Both the position numbers and the translations under genes were made by a program. The notes under the pieces were generated by a model, which saw only the letters and a program-made list of their open reading frames with translations, did not search any database and was not told the origin of the DNA. A stretch of 30,604 bases of DNA from Fibrobacter sp. (GTDB taxonomy: Bacteria; Fibrobacterota; Fibrobacteria; Fibrobacterales; Fibrobacteraceae): assembly GCA_016295375.1 (NCBI GenBank), contig JAEDLI010000018.1, positions 1 through 30,604 on the forward strand, read 5' to 3'. Positions 30,531-30,604 of this stretch are shown here, piece after piece; within the stretch, counting starts at the first letter, position 1; each line of letters begins with the position of its first letter.

Positions 30531-30604
30531 TTTGAGGTCGCTTCGCTTTGAGGTGTGAGCTCGGTCGCCAAAGGCTCCCTTTGAGGTTCGTGCCTCATAT
30601 CTCA

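Overview
The window looks like chromosomal DNA of a Fibrobacter-type bacterium (phylum Fibrobacterota, rumen or gut). The basis is mid-range GC content, many Ser-rich lipoproteins with 'SSSNSS'-type linkers, a secreted GH5 cellulase beside an expansin-like lipoprotein, an Ala/Pro-rich outer-membrane protein, and GGGG(A)AGCC / CTAGGGG extragenic repeats. No identity search was possible, so the genus is an inference.

Layout. (1) 1-4808, minus strand: a tight surface-polysaccharide operon, read ugd > glf > SDR epimerase > DUF4422 glycosyltransferase-like > nucleotidyltransferase (runs off the left edge). (2) 4908-8479, minus: an envelope operon of a membrane-anchored three-PASTA protein, a TPR lipoprotein and a LolB/DUF4292-like lipoprotein. 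(3) 8716-10752, minus: a Crp-family regulator and purA. (4) 10753-11467: a 715-bp intergenic region with the most striking structure in the window. Eight copies of an 11-bp GGGGCATATAA motif are arranged as four inverted pairs, all about an integral number of helical turns apart. A terminator-like leader hairpin follows, and then an orphan PD-(D/E)XK-like protein gene. (5) 12296-14789: an accessory patch with an alpha/beta hydrolase flanked by a 57-bp direct repeat derived from the 5' end of a broken Vat/CatB-type acetyltransferase. (6) 14790-17010: moxR, a repeat-rich spacer and a lipoprotein. (7) 17228-18295: a Fic protein with a wHTH, behind a perfect 11+11 bp palindrome. (8) 18307-21486, minus: lipoprotein, acyltransferase-3, Cys-motif secreted protein and TfoX_N protein. 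(9) 21591-26147: secretome genes (DPBB/expansin-like lipoprotein, GH5 cellulase, two outer-membrane proteins). (10) 26181-27176: a 3'-truncated upp, a small lipoprotein and tRNA-Met. (11) 27220-30464, minus: a CpdA-like phosphoesterase behind a CRP-like site, an AT-rich spacer with clustered TCAACA boxes, then the parB > M23 peptidase > bactofilin cell-shape/segregation operon.

Most of the window is housekeeping or envelope biology. The best candidate for something undescribed is the phased GGGGCATATAA array with the leader hairpin and nuclease-like gene at 11004-12295. Next come the palindrome-Fic unit, the CRP-like site/CpdA-like pair, the TCAACA cluster near parB, and the expansin-like lipoprotein abutting a cellulase.
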